64,000 nucleotides of DNA from Palaemon carinicauda (Eukaryota > Arthropoda > Malacostraca > Decapoda > Palaemonidae), in assembly GCF_036898095.1 (NCBI RefSeq), contig NC_090726.1:43510875-43574874 (forward strand). Reading direction: 5' to 3'. Positions 40,896 to 53,150 of this stretch are shown in pieces. Below the pieces are notes generated by a model. The model searched no databases and was not told where the DNA came from. It saw nothing but the letters and a program-made list of their open reading frames with translations. Positions within the stretch are counted from its first letter, which is position 1. Each line of letters begins with the position of its first letter. Both the position numbers and the translations under genes were made by a program.

Positions 40896-43431
40896 CCTTA
40901 GACTTACGAGCCGATGAGGCTACAAGATCGTGCGTGTCCTTTTGTATCAGGGCAGCAGACAAGTCCTTAACTAGCTCTTCAGGAAAGAGGAACTTCGAGA
41001 GCGGAGCAAAAAGGAGTTGTGACCGTTGGCAAGGTGTAATGCTGGCGGAAAGGAAGGTACACAGTTGTTCCCTTTTCTTCAACACCCCTGATACAAACAA
41101 CGACGCTAGCTCGCCCGATCCATCTCTGATGGCCTTATCCATGCAGGACATTAATAGCATGGCAGAATCTTTGTCCGCAGGAGAGGTTTTCTTGCTGAGG
41201 GCCCCCAGGCACCAGTCGAGAAAGTTGAACATTTCAAATGCTCTGAACATCCCTTTCAGTAAGTGATCCAGGTCTGAGAAGGTCCAACAAACCTTCGAGC
41301 GTCTCATAGCAGTTCTCCGAGGCGAGTCCACCAGACTTGAGAAGTCAGCCTGGGCAGAGGCAGGTACTCCCAAGCCTGGTGCTTCCCCTGTGGCATACCA
41401 AACGCTCGCTTTCGAAGTGAGCTTCGTTGGAGGGAACATGAAGGAAGTCTTGCCAAGGTGTTGTTTAGACTGCAGCCACTCCCCTAAGATCCTTAAAGCC
41501 CTCTTGGAGGATCTAGCTAGGACAAGCTTAGTATAGGAGGACTTAGCTTGTTGTACGCCCAGCGAAAACTCAGATGGTGGAGAGCGGGGAATAGCAGAGA
41601 CAAAGTGGTCTGGGTAAATCTCCCTGAGTAGAGCCAAAACCTTACGAAAATCAATAGACTGTGGAGAAAGCTTGGATTCGTCCACGTCTGATGAGGGATC
41701 AAGGTGTGCCTCCTCATCATCCGACACCTCATCACCAGAGTGTAGCGAAGAGATCGGACAAGAATGCTGAACCGCAGAGTCAGAACGGGTAGGAACAATA
41801 ACAGTGGTTTCCTCTTCCAGTAACTGTTGAGGGAAAACCTGAGGCTCAGACTGCAAAGGCTGAACAACAGACGAAGCAGAAGGAAGGCGCATGGGTGAAG
41901 GAGGTTGACTCCTAGCAAGAGAGGTTGAACCCAAGGATTGCGCTTGCTGAGCGGAGGACGGAGGCGGAGTAGCCCGTTCCTGTTCCTGTGAGATGAGCGG
42001 AGCATGATGAGGTTGAGGCTGCGCAGAACAAGGTAAAGTTCTCGCAAGCTGAGGCTCCTGAGGCGCAAGTCCAGGGTGTAGAGGAGCTTGCCTTGAGGAG
42101 GGTTGAGCTCGCTGCAGCGATGGCTGAGCAGACTGACTCAAGGAAGGGAGAGGTTGTTGTACCCCAACCGAGAGTTGCACCACTGGTGGAGCAGCAAGGG
42201 GAGGCGGAGGAAGAGTGGAATAACTCTCCTGATCCCAAAGTAAGGGTTGCCTTAAAGAAGGCTGAGGCTGAACACCACTGGGAACAGCGAACTCCGAAAG
42301 TGGTTCAACATCGTACGCCTGGCAGATGGTGCTGCGACCAGGCGGAGCGAGCGCAGGCGGGGCGAGCACAGGCGGAGCGAGAACAGGCGGAGGGAGTGTA
42401 GGCGGAGGCGGAGGTGCAACACTCTCAGCCCGACACTCACGCATCAAGTCCGAAAGCTGGGCTTGCATGGACTGAAGCAGGGTCCACTTGGGATCGGCAG
42501 AAACGATAGTAGACTGAGGTAAAGCCTTAACAGTCGAGCTCTGTTGTGGCAGAACCTTACTCCTCTTGGGCGGAGTACAGTCGACAGATGACTGAGGCGA
42601 GTCAGAGCTGAGCCAATGACTGCAACCTGGCTGAGCACTCGCGGACTGGACTCTACGTTTAAGCGGTCTCGAGACCTGAGACCAACGTTTCTTCCCTGAC
42701 AGTTGATCAGCGGACGAGAATAAGACGGGCTCAATCGTCTGCAGGTGGGAGTGACGGTCTTTGGAAGACACGCCCGCAACCACCGAGGATAGTTCTGTGC
42801 GCCTAACAAGGCCTGCCGAACCCTTAAGCCCTTCGACATTGCTTCTCCCCCTGGGCATGGGAGCTTGCAAGAGGTCCCGGACTGGGAGGACGACTGGCTC
42901 GCACAGAAAAATCCTCACGCACCACACTGGCACTAACACTAGCACTTGGCACTGCACCGACACTAGCACTCGTCACAGCACTGGCACTAACTCCACCCAC
43001 TGCACTCTTGACCTTCAGTTCTTTAACTTCGGCCATCAGAGACTTATGGTCACTTACCACTGACTCTACTTTATCGCCTAAAGCCTGAATAGCACGCAAA
43101 ACAACTGACATATCAGGCGGAGGGCACACAGTAGGTTCGGGGGTAGCCACTACAGGGGTAGGAAAAGGTAGGGGATCATGAGGTGAGGAAAACATAGAAG
43201 AGTGAGAAGAACTCCTCCTAACTCTACCTCTCTCTAACTTAGTTGAATATTTTAAAAGACGGACAAATTCCAATTCCGAAAGTCCGGCGCATTCCTCACA
43301 TCGATTTTCTAACTGACAGGGCCTGTCCCTAGTCAGAACAAGCGGTGTGAGGATCTACCGAGGCCTTCGGAATACGCCTATTGCAAGACCTACATCGTCT
43401 ATGGGAGGGGGCTTGCGAAAATGTCAGACAT
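40729..43431 (-). pseudogene. Copy D gag, frameshifted
   Basis: The C-terminal 746 codons (40729-42969) are open and carry the Pro/Gln-rich linker, the capsid-like segment (DFSSLVDSPRRTAMRRSK, NFLDWCLGALSKK) and the basic tail RFIPPFRGRAPSRRS. Upstream, an extra C in the run at about 42846-42850 shifts the frame. Further indels near 43345 and 43410 break the Cys/His cluster (CEECAG-type residues are in a different frame). The start by homology is the ATG at 43431 (MSDIF). The 5' leader to the terminal repeat is only about 0.2 kb, unlike B and B'. Confidence 0.85.
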
Positions 43432-43619
43432 CTTGTAATCCAAAGAGTTAGCCAAAGGGGGATCCAAAAACAAGCAAAAAATCGTTAACCGTTATATCAG
43501 TACTATATAAAAGCTATCTAGCTAATATAAGAAGGATTCCAGTAAAGCGACAGCCGTTAATCTGAGAGAATACTTCACCAAAAATCCGTGAATAAAACTC
43601 GAAGACCATAAGCGTATCC

Positions 43620-43817
43620 CAGAACGTCTAGCCGGAAGCACGACAGAGGAATAATTGAGGAGGTGTCAACAACAAGTAATTGAGTACCTGGCCACAGGTG
43701 GCGCTGGTAAGTACACCCCCTTCTAGTATTGTGATAGCTGGCGTATCCCTCCATAGAATTCTGTCGGGCAACGGAGTTGACAGCTACATGATTATCGGGT
43801 AAGTTTAATATTGAAAA
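43620..43817. repeat. 5' terminal inverted repeat of copy D
   Basis: Contains GAGGAGGTGTCAACAACAAG, CTAGTATTGTGATAGCTGG and ends GGGTAAGTTTAATATTGAAA, complementary to 37051-37250. Confidence 0.9.
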
Positions 43818-46266
43818 ATCGCGAATTGCTTTATCCATACAGGACATTATAAGCATGGCCGAGTCCTTGTCAGATGGGGCAGTCTTCTTGCTCAAGGCCC
43901 CCAGGCACCAGTCGAGAAAATTAAAAATCTCAAAGGCGCGAAAGACTCCCTTTAAGAAGTGGTCTAAGTCAGAAAAGGTCCAGCAGACCTTAGAGCGCCT
44001 CATAGCCGACCTTCGTGGAGAGTCAACCAAACTTGAGAAGTCAGCCTGGGCAGAGGCAGGGATTCCCAAGCCTGGTTCCTCTCCTGTGGCATACCATACG
44101 CCCGCCTTAGAAGTCAGCTTAGTAGGTGGAAACATGAATGACGTCTTCCCTAGTTGCTGCTTGGACTGCAACCAATCCCCTAACATTCTCAAAGCTCTCT
44201 TAGAAGATCTAGCGAAGACGAGCTTAGTGTAGGCAGACTTAACAGGTTGCATGCCTAGAGAAAACTCTGATGGAGGAGAGCGAGGGGGTAGCAGAAACAA
44301 AGTGATCCGGGTAAACTTCTCTGAAAAGAGCCAGGACCTTGCGAAAGTCAATGGAGGGTGGTAACGACTTGGGTTCCTCCACGTCAGAAGAGGGATCATC
44401 CAGGTGCGCAGCTTCCTCCTCAGAAACCTCATCACCTGAGGGTTGAGAAGCGAGAGGTAAAGTTACAGCGGTATGCTGAACGGCAGAATCCTGACAAGCG
44501 GGTGCATATACACTTGCGGATTCATCCTCAAGTCTCTGTTGAAGAGGATGAGGGCTGGTAATGACAAAGTCATGAGGCTGGGAAGAAGGAGGCTCTGCGG
44601 GAGTCTGGGGAGCAAGCGTGGTGAGAGGCGACTGTAGTAAAACCTGAGGTTCAGGCTGCAAAGACTGCTCAAGCTGAGGAGAAAGAGGTAGATGCATGCG
44701 TTGAGGTGGCTGACTCATTGCATGAGGTTCATGTCTCAAGAGTTGCGCTTGCTTCAAGGGTTGAGGTGGCTGCGCAGTAAGAGGTTCCTGTCTCACGAGT
44801 TGAGGTTCTTGAGGTGGGTGCTGCGAGAGTTGAGGTGGGGGCTGCGCAGAAAGAGGCTCCTGTCTCACGAGTTGAGGTTCTTGAGGTGCTTGCCTCGAGA
44901 GTTGAGGTTCTCGCCTCGAGGAAAGTGGAGGAATCAGCTGCGAGAGCTGAGGTGGCTGCCTCAAGGATGGCAGAGGTTGTCGTACCTCAAGAGGTTGCTG
45001 CCTCGAGGATGGTCTTACTGCAAGAAACTCTTGCCTCAAAGGTAGAGGAGGTTGTAAGGCATAAGACTCCTGTCCCCATTGTTGAGGAGGTTGCCGCGTG
45101 GTAAGAGGTTCCTGCCTCAAGGAAGGTGGAGGTTGCTGCACAACGCTGGTATCTGGCAACTCCCAACGCGGTAGCTCACGCGTGGAGGTAGCTTGAGGAA
45201 CCTCAACTTCGTACGTCTGGCAGACTGGACTGCGTAGAGGAGGAGGAGCGCTCGCAGGAGGAGGTGTAACCTTCTCTTCCTGAAACTCACGCATCAATAC
45301 CGCAAGCTGCGACCGCATAGACTGCAGCAAAGCCATCTTGGGATCAACAGACGTTGAGGTCTGTTGAGGCAGAGCCTTAACAGAAGTTGAGGTCTGTTGA
45401 GGCATCGCCTTACCTCTCTTAGGAGGCTTGCAGTCACCTGATGACTGCGGCGAGTCAGAGCTAGCCCAATGACTACATCCGGGCTGTAGAACTCGTGCGG
45501 TCTGGACTTTACGCTTAAGAGGTCTTGAGACCTGAGTCCAGCGTTTTCTCCCCCCGAAAATTCTTCTGCAGACGAGGAAAATAAGGGCTCAATCGTCTGA
45601 GAGTGGAAGTGACGATCTCTGTAAGATACGCCCGCAACCACCGAGGATACTGCTGTGCGCCGATCAAGGCCTGCCGAACCCTTTTGCCCTTCGACATTGC
45701 TTCTCCCCTGGGCTTGGGAGCTTGCAAGAGGTCCCGGACTGGGAGGACGACTGGCACGCACAGAAGTACCCTCACGCACAACACTGACACTGACACTAGC
45801 ACTCGGCACAGCACTGGCACTAACCACTTCCCACTGCACTTTTCACTTTAAGTTCCTTGACGTCTGCCAAGAGGAACTTGTGGTCACTCACTACCGACTC
45901 CACTTTATCACCTAAAGCCTGAATGGCACGTAAAACATCAGACATATCAGGCTGAGCACAAATAGTAGGATCGGGGGTAGCCACTACAGGGGGAGGAAAA
46001 GGTTGAGGATCATGGGGTGAGGAATAAAGCGAAGAGCGAGCCGAACTCCTCCTAACTCTCTCTCTCTCTAACTTAGTGGTATACTTGAGGAATCGAACAA
46101 AATCAAGTTCCGAAAGTCCGGCGCATTCCTCACATCGATCTTCCAACTGACAGGATTTTCCCCTACAGTCGGAACAAACGGTGTGAGGATCAACCGAGGC
46201 CTTCGGAATACGCCTAATACAAGTCCTACATCGTCTTTGGGGAGGAGCTTGAGAAAGGTCGGACAT
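43818..46266 (-). pseudogene. Copy C gag, 5' and central part
   Basis: Starts with MSDLSQAPPQRRCRTCIRRI at 46266 and shows the Cys/His cluster (DPHTVCSDC, RCEECAG) and coiled coil (MSDVLRAIQALGDKVES). The long Gln/Pro/Leu-rich linker has (P)QEPQLVRQEPL-like repeats of about 20-25 residues. The capsid segment follows, up to MDKAIRD at 43818, where D is inserted. At least three frame breaks are visible: near 45830, at a C6 run near 45550, and one extra base near 44285. The gene was therefore dead or died independently of the D insertion. Confidence 0.85.
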
Positions 46267-46341
46267 CTTGAATCAAAGAACAGTCAAGGGGGGATTCCAA
46301 TTAAAGCAAAATATCGTTAACCATTAATCAAATCAATCTAA

Positions 46342-46841
46342 NNNNNNNNNNNNNNNNNNNNNNNNNNNNNNNNNNNNNNNNNNNNNNNNNNNNNNNNNNN
46401 NNNNNNNNNNNNNNNNNNNNNNNNNNNNNNNNNNNNNNNNNNNNNNNNNNNNNNNNNNNNNNNNNNNNNNNNNNNNNNNNNNNNNNNNNNNNNNNNNNNN
46501 NNNNNNNNNNNNNNNNNNNNNNNNNNNNNNNNNNNNNNNNNNNNNNNNNNNNNNNNNNNNNNNNNNNNNNNNNNNNNNNNNNNNNNNNNNNNNNNNNNNN
46601 NNNNNNNNNNNNNNNNNNNNNNNNNNNNNNNNNNNNNNNNNNNNNNNNNNNNNNNNNNNNNNNNNNNNNNNNNNNNNNNNNNNNNNNNNNNNNNNNNNNN
46701 NNNNNNNNNNNNNNNNNNNNNNNNNNNNNNNNNNNNNNNNNNNNNNNNNNNNNNNNNNNNNNNNNNNNNNNNNNNNNNNNNNNNNNNNNNNNNNNNNNNN
46801 NNNNNNNNNNNNNNNNNNNNNNNNNNNNNNNNNNNNNNNNN
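46342..46841. other. Assembly gap (500 N)
   Basis: Exactly 500 N, which suggests either a placeholder size or an estimate. It hides the 5' end of DIRS copy C and the 5' part of the LINE to its right. Confidence 0.99.
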
Positions 46842-49430
46842 AAGACTGGAATATACTCCTATCCGGAGATTTTAACTTTCCTTTCGTGGATTGGAAAGAA
46901 CGGATAGAAGAAAGTGGTTGTATGTATACATATAAAAAAGATAGTAATAGTAGCGCAGAAGATAAGAGGCAATTTGAAAAGCTTCAAGATATGCTATTAG
47001 AACATAATATGCAACAAATAAACCACATTCCAACAAGAAAGGAAAATGTCCTAGATCTAGTATTTGTGAATGAGGTGAATTATGTTAAAGAAATAATAGT
47101 GTATAACACGGGAATTTCAGACCACAATGTCATAGAATTGATAGTTCATTCCAAAGCAAGTGATCACAGAATTAATAAAAACACAAAACTTTGGGAAGGA
47201 TATGGAAAATATAACTTTTTACAGTAAGAATATAAAATGGTCAGAAATAAATGAAGAACTGGATAAAGAATGGAAAAATGTATTTATAAGTGATAATATA
47301 CAGGTAAATACGGATATACTGTTACAAAAATACTGGAGAAAATTGTTTGAAAAATATGTACCGAAAAAAAACAATAAACAAAAGACGTGCATACCAAGAG
47401 ACAGAAGGATCTTATTTCAGAAAATTAAAAAGTGGAAGAAAAATCTTGCAAAAGAAAAAAAATGTGTGGAAAATGAGGGAAATAAAATGTAAGATAGAAA
47501 ATTGCAGAACAAAAGATTATACAGTCGAAAGAAAATGAAAAAAGGGACTTAGAAGAAAGGACACTTCAAAATATAAAAAGAAACCCCAAAGTACTTTACT
47601 CCTATGCAAAAAAGATGAATAAAAGGAGAATAGAAATAGGCCCTCTAAGAATTGAAGGACGGCTAACGAATGAAAAAAAGGAAATATGCAACATATTAGC
47701 AGAAAAATATAAGAGTGAGTTCACGCCAAGAATTGCGAATGAGAATAATGAAACAGAAATGAGAGAAGAAAATGTTGAATATCTAACGGATATAGATATT
47801 AATGAAGCAGATATTGTCACGGCTATAAACGAAATTAAAAATGGATCGGCAGCCGGACCAGATGGAGTTCCAGCGATTTTGTTAAAAAAAACTGCAAACA
47901 CTATCGCGAAGCCACTTGCAATACTGCTAAGACAGAGTATAGATATGAGCGAGATATATGTTAAACATAAATTAGCTTATATAACCCCTATCTTCAAAAG
48001 TGGATCAAGACTAGAGGCAAGCAATTATAGACCTGTTAGTCTAACATCACATATTATGAAAGTGTATGAGAGGGTAATAAAAAAGAAAATAATGAACCAT
48101 TTGGTCAAAAATAATTTGTTTAATATGGGTCAACACGGTTCGTACCTGGAAAAAGTACACAGACCCAACTGATAGCTCACTATGAAAACATATACAATAA
48201 TATGATATATGAAAAAGACACAGATGTGATCTATCTAGATTTTGCAAAAGCCTTTGACAAGGTAGACCATAACATATTGGAGAAAAAAATGAGAAAGCAT
48301 AATATTGTGGGAAAGATAGGAAAATGGGTAAAAGAATTCCTGCAAAACAGAAAACAGATAGTGGTTGCAAATGACGAGAAATCAGATGAAGCCCAGGTAA
48401 TATCTGGTGTGCCCCAAGGTACGGTATTAGCTGCACTGCTATTTGTTATTATGATCTCAGACATAGACTGTGATGTTGAAAACTCCGTAGTGAGAAGTTT
48501 CGCCGATGACACAAGAATAAGTAGAGAAATTACTTGTGATGAAGATAGGAACTCACTACAAAGAGATCTAAACAAAATATATGAATGGGCGGAGATAAAT
48601 AGGATGGTATTTAACTCCGATAAATTCGAATCAATAAATTATGGAAACAGAGAAGGAATGGTGTATGCATACAAGGGACCTAATAATGAGACAATCACAA
48701 ACGAGGAAGCATTAAAGACCTTGGTGTAATGTAAATAGGAATATGTTATGCAATGACCAAATAGCAAACACTGTTGGCTAAATGTAAAGCAAAATTGGGA
48801 ATGTTATTCAGACACTTTAAAACAAGAAAAGCTGAACACATGATTATGCTTTACAAAACTTATGTACGTAGTACACTCGAGTACTGCAATGTGATATGGT
48901 ACCCACCACTACCAAAAGGATACTGCGCAAATTGAGAGTGTACAAAGGTCCTATTACTGCTAGAATAGAAGAAGTTAAGGACCTTGACAACTGGGAAAGA
49001 CTGCAATTTTTAAAACTATACAGTCTAGAAAGGAGAAGAGAACTCTACATGATAATACAAGCATGGAAGCAAATAGAAGGAATTACTGAAAACATCAAGA
49101 AGCTTAAAATATCAGAAAGAGCAAGCCGAAGTAGATTAATAGTGCCAAAAATATTCCAGGTAAACTAAGAAAGGCGCACAGGACATTAATTCACTACGCA
49201 CCAGCATCGATAATGCAGCGACTATTTAATGTGCTGCCAGCTCATCTAAGAAACATATCAGGAGTGAGCGTAGATGTGTTTAAGAATAAGCTCGATAAAT
49301 ACCTAAGATGCATCCCAGACCATCCAAGACTGGAAGATGCAAAAATACACCAGAAGATGCATTAGCAACTCTCTGGTGGATATACGAGGTGCCTCACACT
49401 GAGGGACCTGGGGGAACCCAAACAAAAAAT
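46842..49430 (+). pseudogene. Non-LTR retrotransposon (LINE) ORF2: endonuclease and RT, broken
   Basis: From the gap edge the plus strand reads the end of an APE-type endonuclease (SGDFNFPFVDW near 46868, GISDHNVIELIV near 47120). RT pieces follow: GSAAGPDGVPAILLKK, NYRPVSLTSHIMKVYERVI, VIYLDFAKAFDKVDH (motif A), ISGVPQGTVLAALLF (motif B) and FADDTRISREI (motif C, F-A-D-D). The C-terminal end has FNVLPAHLRNISGVSVDVFK. At least four frame changes (about 47220, 47490, 48170, 48730) show that it is inactive. The motif style fits the CR1/Jockey side of the LINE tree; the clade is an inference. The 3' end is near 49430 (CAAAAAATAAGG), next to a CT microsatellite. Confidence 0.85.
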
Positions 49431-49440
49431 AAGGCAATAA

Positions 49441-49477
49441 GGCAAGGCTCTCTCTCTCTCTCTCCTCTCTCTCTCTC

Positions 49478-49528
<51 letters not shown>

Positions 49529-49584
49529 CTAAGATGAGTTGAGCTTTGATGACGATTCATCTTGTACAGGGATCCTCATCAAGA

Positions 49585-49642
<58 letters not shown>

Positions 49643-49734
49643 AGATGAGTTGAGCTTTGATGAAGATTCCTCTTGTACAGGATCTTTATCAAGACTTTCT
49701 CTCTCTCTCTCCTCTCTCTCTCCTCCTCTCTCTC

Positions 49735-49768
<34 letters not shown>

Positions 49769-49825
49769 CTAAGATGAGTTGAGCTTTGATGAAGATTCCT
49801 CTTGTACAGGATCTTTATCAGGACT

Positions 49826-49898
<73 letters not shown>

Positions 49899-49950
49899 AG
49901 ATGAGTTGAGCTTTGATGAAGATTCCTCTTGTACAGGATCTTCATCAAGA

Positions 49951-50020
<70 letters not shown>

Positions 50021-50075
50021 AAGATTAGTTGAGCTTTGATGAAGATTCCTCTTGTACAGAATCTTTATCAAGAGT
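49441..50075. repeat. Composite minisatellite: (CT)n tracts alternating with a 58-bp unit
   Basis: Five copies of a unit beginning AAGATGAGTTGAGCTTTGAT and ending TCATCAAGACT-like sequence lie at about 49531, 49641, 49771, 49896 and 50020. They are separated by (CT)n tracts of 55-100 bp. Variation between units is slight. Not coding. Confidence 0.9.
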
Positions 50076-50152
50076 CTCAAAACCAGCTTGCCTTTCCCCA
50101 CAATCAAGTTTAAACAATAGGCATAATTGAAGTCTGTGATAATCATGTGCAA
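50072..50152 (+). repeat. Dispersed repeat, unoccupied copy of 2205-2288
   Basis: Matches the left flank of the group 2 DIRS fragment, then continues as CTTGGGGTTAAGG where the first locus has the DIRS end. Confidence 0.7.
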
Positions 50153-50769
50153 ACTTGGGGTTAAGGTTAGGGTTAATTCAGTCGACCTTTTACTTGACCT
50201 GCACTTTTTACCTAAGACTTTCAAAACTAAATCACTTCCATGTCTAAACAAAATTAATCCCTGAAAGTTTCACTATATGCGTAAAGTTGTGGCCCGGAAG
50301 TCGTTTACAAACTAACGGGCAAAAACATAACTGTAATCATGCTAGGAGAATCAGAACTGGTGATGGGGCATGGCAGTATAACATAAACGTGGACTATAAC
50401 ATGTTCGAGACAAAAAAGAAGAGGGAAGAAAGAGGGATACTTGGTTAAGGGTATTCATCGCTGTACCAGGTTTTAACCATACTAGATGGGTTCAAACTCT
50501 GTTACTTCAACATCAGAACCTTCAGTAATACTAGGCAAAAACACTAGTAAAGTACCGTATAGTACAGAACCTTTACCACTATCTTCTGCTGATACGGTCA
50601 TAAAAGTTTCAGAAACATATAACAACCACAGAAAACAGTATAGAAGAACTTAAAATAACTTATCTTGCCAGAAAGAGTGTCTGTTCTATTTGAAAGTTCT
50701 AAAGGTGCTTCTGGACACAAAGAAATTTTCAAGTCCAAAAATTTGAGTAGACAAAACTAAATTAATAAC
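50153..50769. other. No feature recognised
   Basis: AT-rich, no coding signal. A short GGTTAAGGTTAGGGTTAA-like stretch near 50158-50176 is too short to be telomeric. Confidence 0.4.
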
Positions 50770-51237
50770 CTACACAACAAGAGTGAGGGCTATCTTGACG
50801 TATAGTTGTAAAACATAGAGGTTAACTAGAGAATTTGAGCAGACACACTTTGTATTTTGAAAATGGAGTACTGAGAAGAATATGGGGACCAGTATATTAC
50901 AACAATGAGATTTGACAATGGGGAGACAACCATGAATTGTAAAAATTATCAGAGCTACCCTTACTAATCAACATTGTAATAGTAAAAAGGCTGTGGTGGA
51001 CTAGACATGTAGCCCAAATGGAGTCTAGTAGGACTGCCAGATTAGTGATGCTTGAAAGACCAGAGGGAAGACGACCTGTGGGGAAACCACTCGTGAGGTG
51101 GGAAGATAATGTTATGAGACGTGGAATAGAAGCACCTGGCCTCTGGCATGATATCTCACTAGATACGGAAGAATAGCGGAGTATTGAAGAGGTAGCTAAG
51201 GACCACATGGTCCTCAGCCAGTGGAATGAGTGAGAAA
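50770..51237 (+). pseudogene. LINE ORF2 C-terminal remnant
   Basis: Plus-strand reading with VKRLWWTRHVAQMESSRTAR, then RPEGRRPVGKPLVRWEDNVM and KDHMVLSQWNE. The order 'R-L-x-W-x-x-H-V-A-x-M ... R-P-x-G-R-P/K-P-x-x-R-W-E-D' is the known tail of several LINE ORF2 proteins. Frame changes near 50890-50990 mark it as dead. It is cut at 51237/51238 by the group 3 DIRS element. Confidence 0.7.
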
Positions 51238-51588
51238 ATGACAAATTCGGAGATAATCTGTATTTTTCCTAACCATACAAACCTTAGCTATTTACATAGG
51301 GTATTACTTTCGGCGTAGCTGAATGACGAGCCATTAGATTTTTAACGAGGGTTAACTACCCTCTCGCTAGTTAGCGAGGGGGTAGGGGAGGGGTAGCTGG
51401 CTACCCCTCCCCCCTCACACACCGGTGAACTTATTCACTTCGCTTAGAGGTAGGACTTCACGGGGGACAGGGCTGGCGGGCAAATATGTGTTAATAGCTA
51501 AGGTTTGTATGGTTAGGAAAAATACAAATTATCTCCGAATTTGTCATTTGTTCCGTAACCGAAATACAAACCCCGCTATTTACATAGG
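51238..51588. repeat. Group 3 3' inverted repeat and internal complementary region
   Basis: 51495-51548 is the inverse of the left outer end 51238-51291 with one mismatch. 51546-51588 is the inverse of the right outer end 58933-58975 with one mismatch. The terminal repeat core contains a strong hairpin (CTCGCTAGTTAGCGAG and GGGGTAGCTGGCTACCCC). Confidence 0.85.
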
Positions 51589-52089
51589 GTAACTTAACCC
51601 TTAGGTAGGGTGGAAAGTCCCAGCCTTACTCGCTTTGGCTTTTGCCCGGGGACTCAGAATCCGAGTGAGTAGCACTCGAGAAAAGGAGTCCCTGCACCTC
51701 GCAAATTCCTTGCTCCACAAGGAACGTGCGGCCTACATAAGCTTGTGTGTGAAGGAATGAAGTGTGACTCGTCCTAGGAAGTTGACCTGGAGTCCTTTAG
51801 ATGGAATTCTAGGCTAGGACGTTCCCAATACCACCTCGTCAGGGTATGGGGGACGCGACAGTATTATATTAATATTAGGAACACAAGGAAGCATGGTTTA
51901 CCTGCAGTGGTTTGAGGTCAGCTATGCAGAGAACCCAGGATGCTGCTTTCCCCAAGAGAGGGGAGGATGAAGACAAGAGTAAGGGCCAGACATACTTTTT
52001 CATTCATGCAGTCTAAAACCCGGTAACAATGCCCTCAACCTTCTGCTACCTGTCCATTAAGGAGCCTGAGGTTAGACCAGCTGTTGAGC

Positions 52090-53150
52090 AGCCACCACAG
52101 GGCCGATAGAGAAAGTATCGAGACTCCTGTGGGTCATGTCCTGCAGGTAGTGGGCTGTGAAGGTCGTTTGACGCTTCCAGACCCCAGCTTGTAGAACCTG
52201 CGTCACAGAGAAGTGACGCTCTAGGGCGACGTGACGGAGTAGGGTCTGGATTCAGGGCATGATGGATGACCCTTCGAATCTAAGCTGAGATGGTATTCTT
52301 GGTGACCATCCTCTTCGTCCTTCCTGTGCTCACAAACACGGCTTGCACGCGAGGACGAACTGCAGCTGTTCTTTTAAGATAACGCCTCATACTCCTTACT
52401 GGGCATAGTAGGAGATGGACTGGGTCATCAGTTACAGAACGAAGACTCGAAATCCTGAAGGAGTCGAACCGTGGGTCCGGAACTCCAGGATTTTGAGTGT
52501 CTTAGCTACAAACTCAGGGACGAACCTGAAAGTTACCTCTACCCATCCCCTTGAATGGGCGACGTCGTACGAGAGACCATGAAGTTCACTGACACACTTG
52601 GCTGAAGCCAGGGCGAGCAGGAACACCGTCTTCCAAGTCAGGTGACGATCAGAAGCCTGGCGTAATGGTTCGAAAGGGGGATTCTTAAGAGCTCTGAAAA
52701 CCAGAACCACGTTCCATGGAGGTGGTCTCACTTACGACTGAGGGCAGGTAAGTTCGTAGCTTCGTATGAGCAAAGAAAGTTCCAGCGAGGAAGAAATGTC
52801 TATTCCTTTCAACCTGAAGGCCAAGCTTAAGGCTGAGCGATAGCCTTTCACCGCCGAGACCAAAAGACGCATTTCCTCCCGCAAATATACAAGAAATTCC
52901 GCTATTACTGGAATAGTGGCATCGAGGGGAGAGATACCCCTCCCACGACACCAACCACAGAAGATTCTCCACTTCGCCTGGTAGACCCCTGCAGATGACT
53001 TTCGCATGTGTCGAGACATCACAAGTTGCGAAAAGCCTCTCTCTGTTAAGAGATGCTGGATAGTCTCCAGGCATGAAGTCGAAGCGATGCTACGGCTTTG
53101 TGGAAGATGTTGCAGTGTGGTTGCTTGAGAAGCTCGTGTTATAGGGGAAG
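52090..53150 (-). pseudogene. Group 3 tyrosine recombinase, inactivated
   Basis: Readable parts: ERGFSQLVMSRHMRKSSAG and SAVKGYRSALSLAFRLKGID (N-terminal part), LASAKCVSELHGLSYD (the catalytic Arg box with Cys in place of Arg, codon TGT) and, in a further frame near 52140-52190, VLQAGVWKRQTTF with AHYLQDM (the Tyr box). The HxxR box cannot be found; the sequence around 52210 seems to have a deletion. A stop lies at about 52732 in the main frame and another near 52285. Both point changes and deletions make the gene non-functional. Confidence 0.8.

Larger units (their letters stand above)
37051..43817 (-). mobile_element. DIRS-like retrotransposon, group 1 copy D (nested in C)
   Basis: Full-length element of about 6.77 kb with matching terminal repeats (CTATGGAGGGATACGCCAGC on the left and its complement on the right). 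Its own internal complementary region (about 37291-37381) carries the same private changes as its ends. Recombinase and RT/RNase H frames are open; gag is shifted. It splits the capsid gene of C between GGTTCC (37044-37049, minus sense) and GCGAT (43818 on). At most one base is ambiguous at the join, so there is no target duplication, which is the mode expected of tyrosine-recombinase insertion. Confidence 0.9.
33043..46341 (-). mobile_element. DIRS-like retrotransposon, group 1 copy C (outer, interrupted by D)
   Basis: The left repeat starts TGTTATTTTCATTAG at 33043. The internal complementary region lies at about 33281-33371, the recombinase at 33769-34962, RT/RNase H at about 34668-37050, and gag at 36657-37050 plus 43818-46266. 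Copy D (37051-43817) sits inside the capsid coding part of gag. The 5' repeat should follow 46270, but the assembly gap begins at 46342, so the right end is not visible. Without D the element would be about 6.5 kb plus the hidden end. Confidence 0.85.

Noticed and set aside
49441..50075. Regularly spaced direct repeats that could suggest a CRISPR array
   Set aside because: The 'spacers' are all CT tracts, the unit is 58 bp and the setting is a eukaryotic transposon-rich region. It is a minisatellite.
50158..50176. TTAAGGTTAGGGTTAA, telomere-like
   Set aside because: Only about two degenerate units, and arthropod telomeres are usually TTAGG. Chance or interstitial debris.
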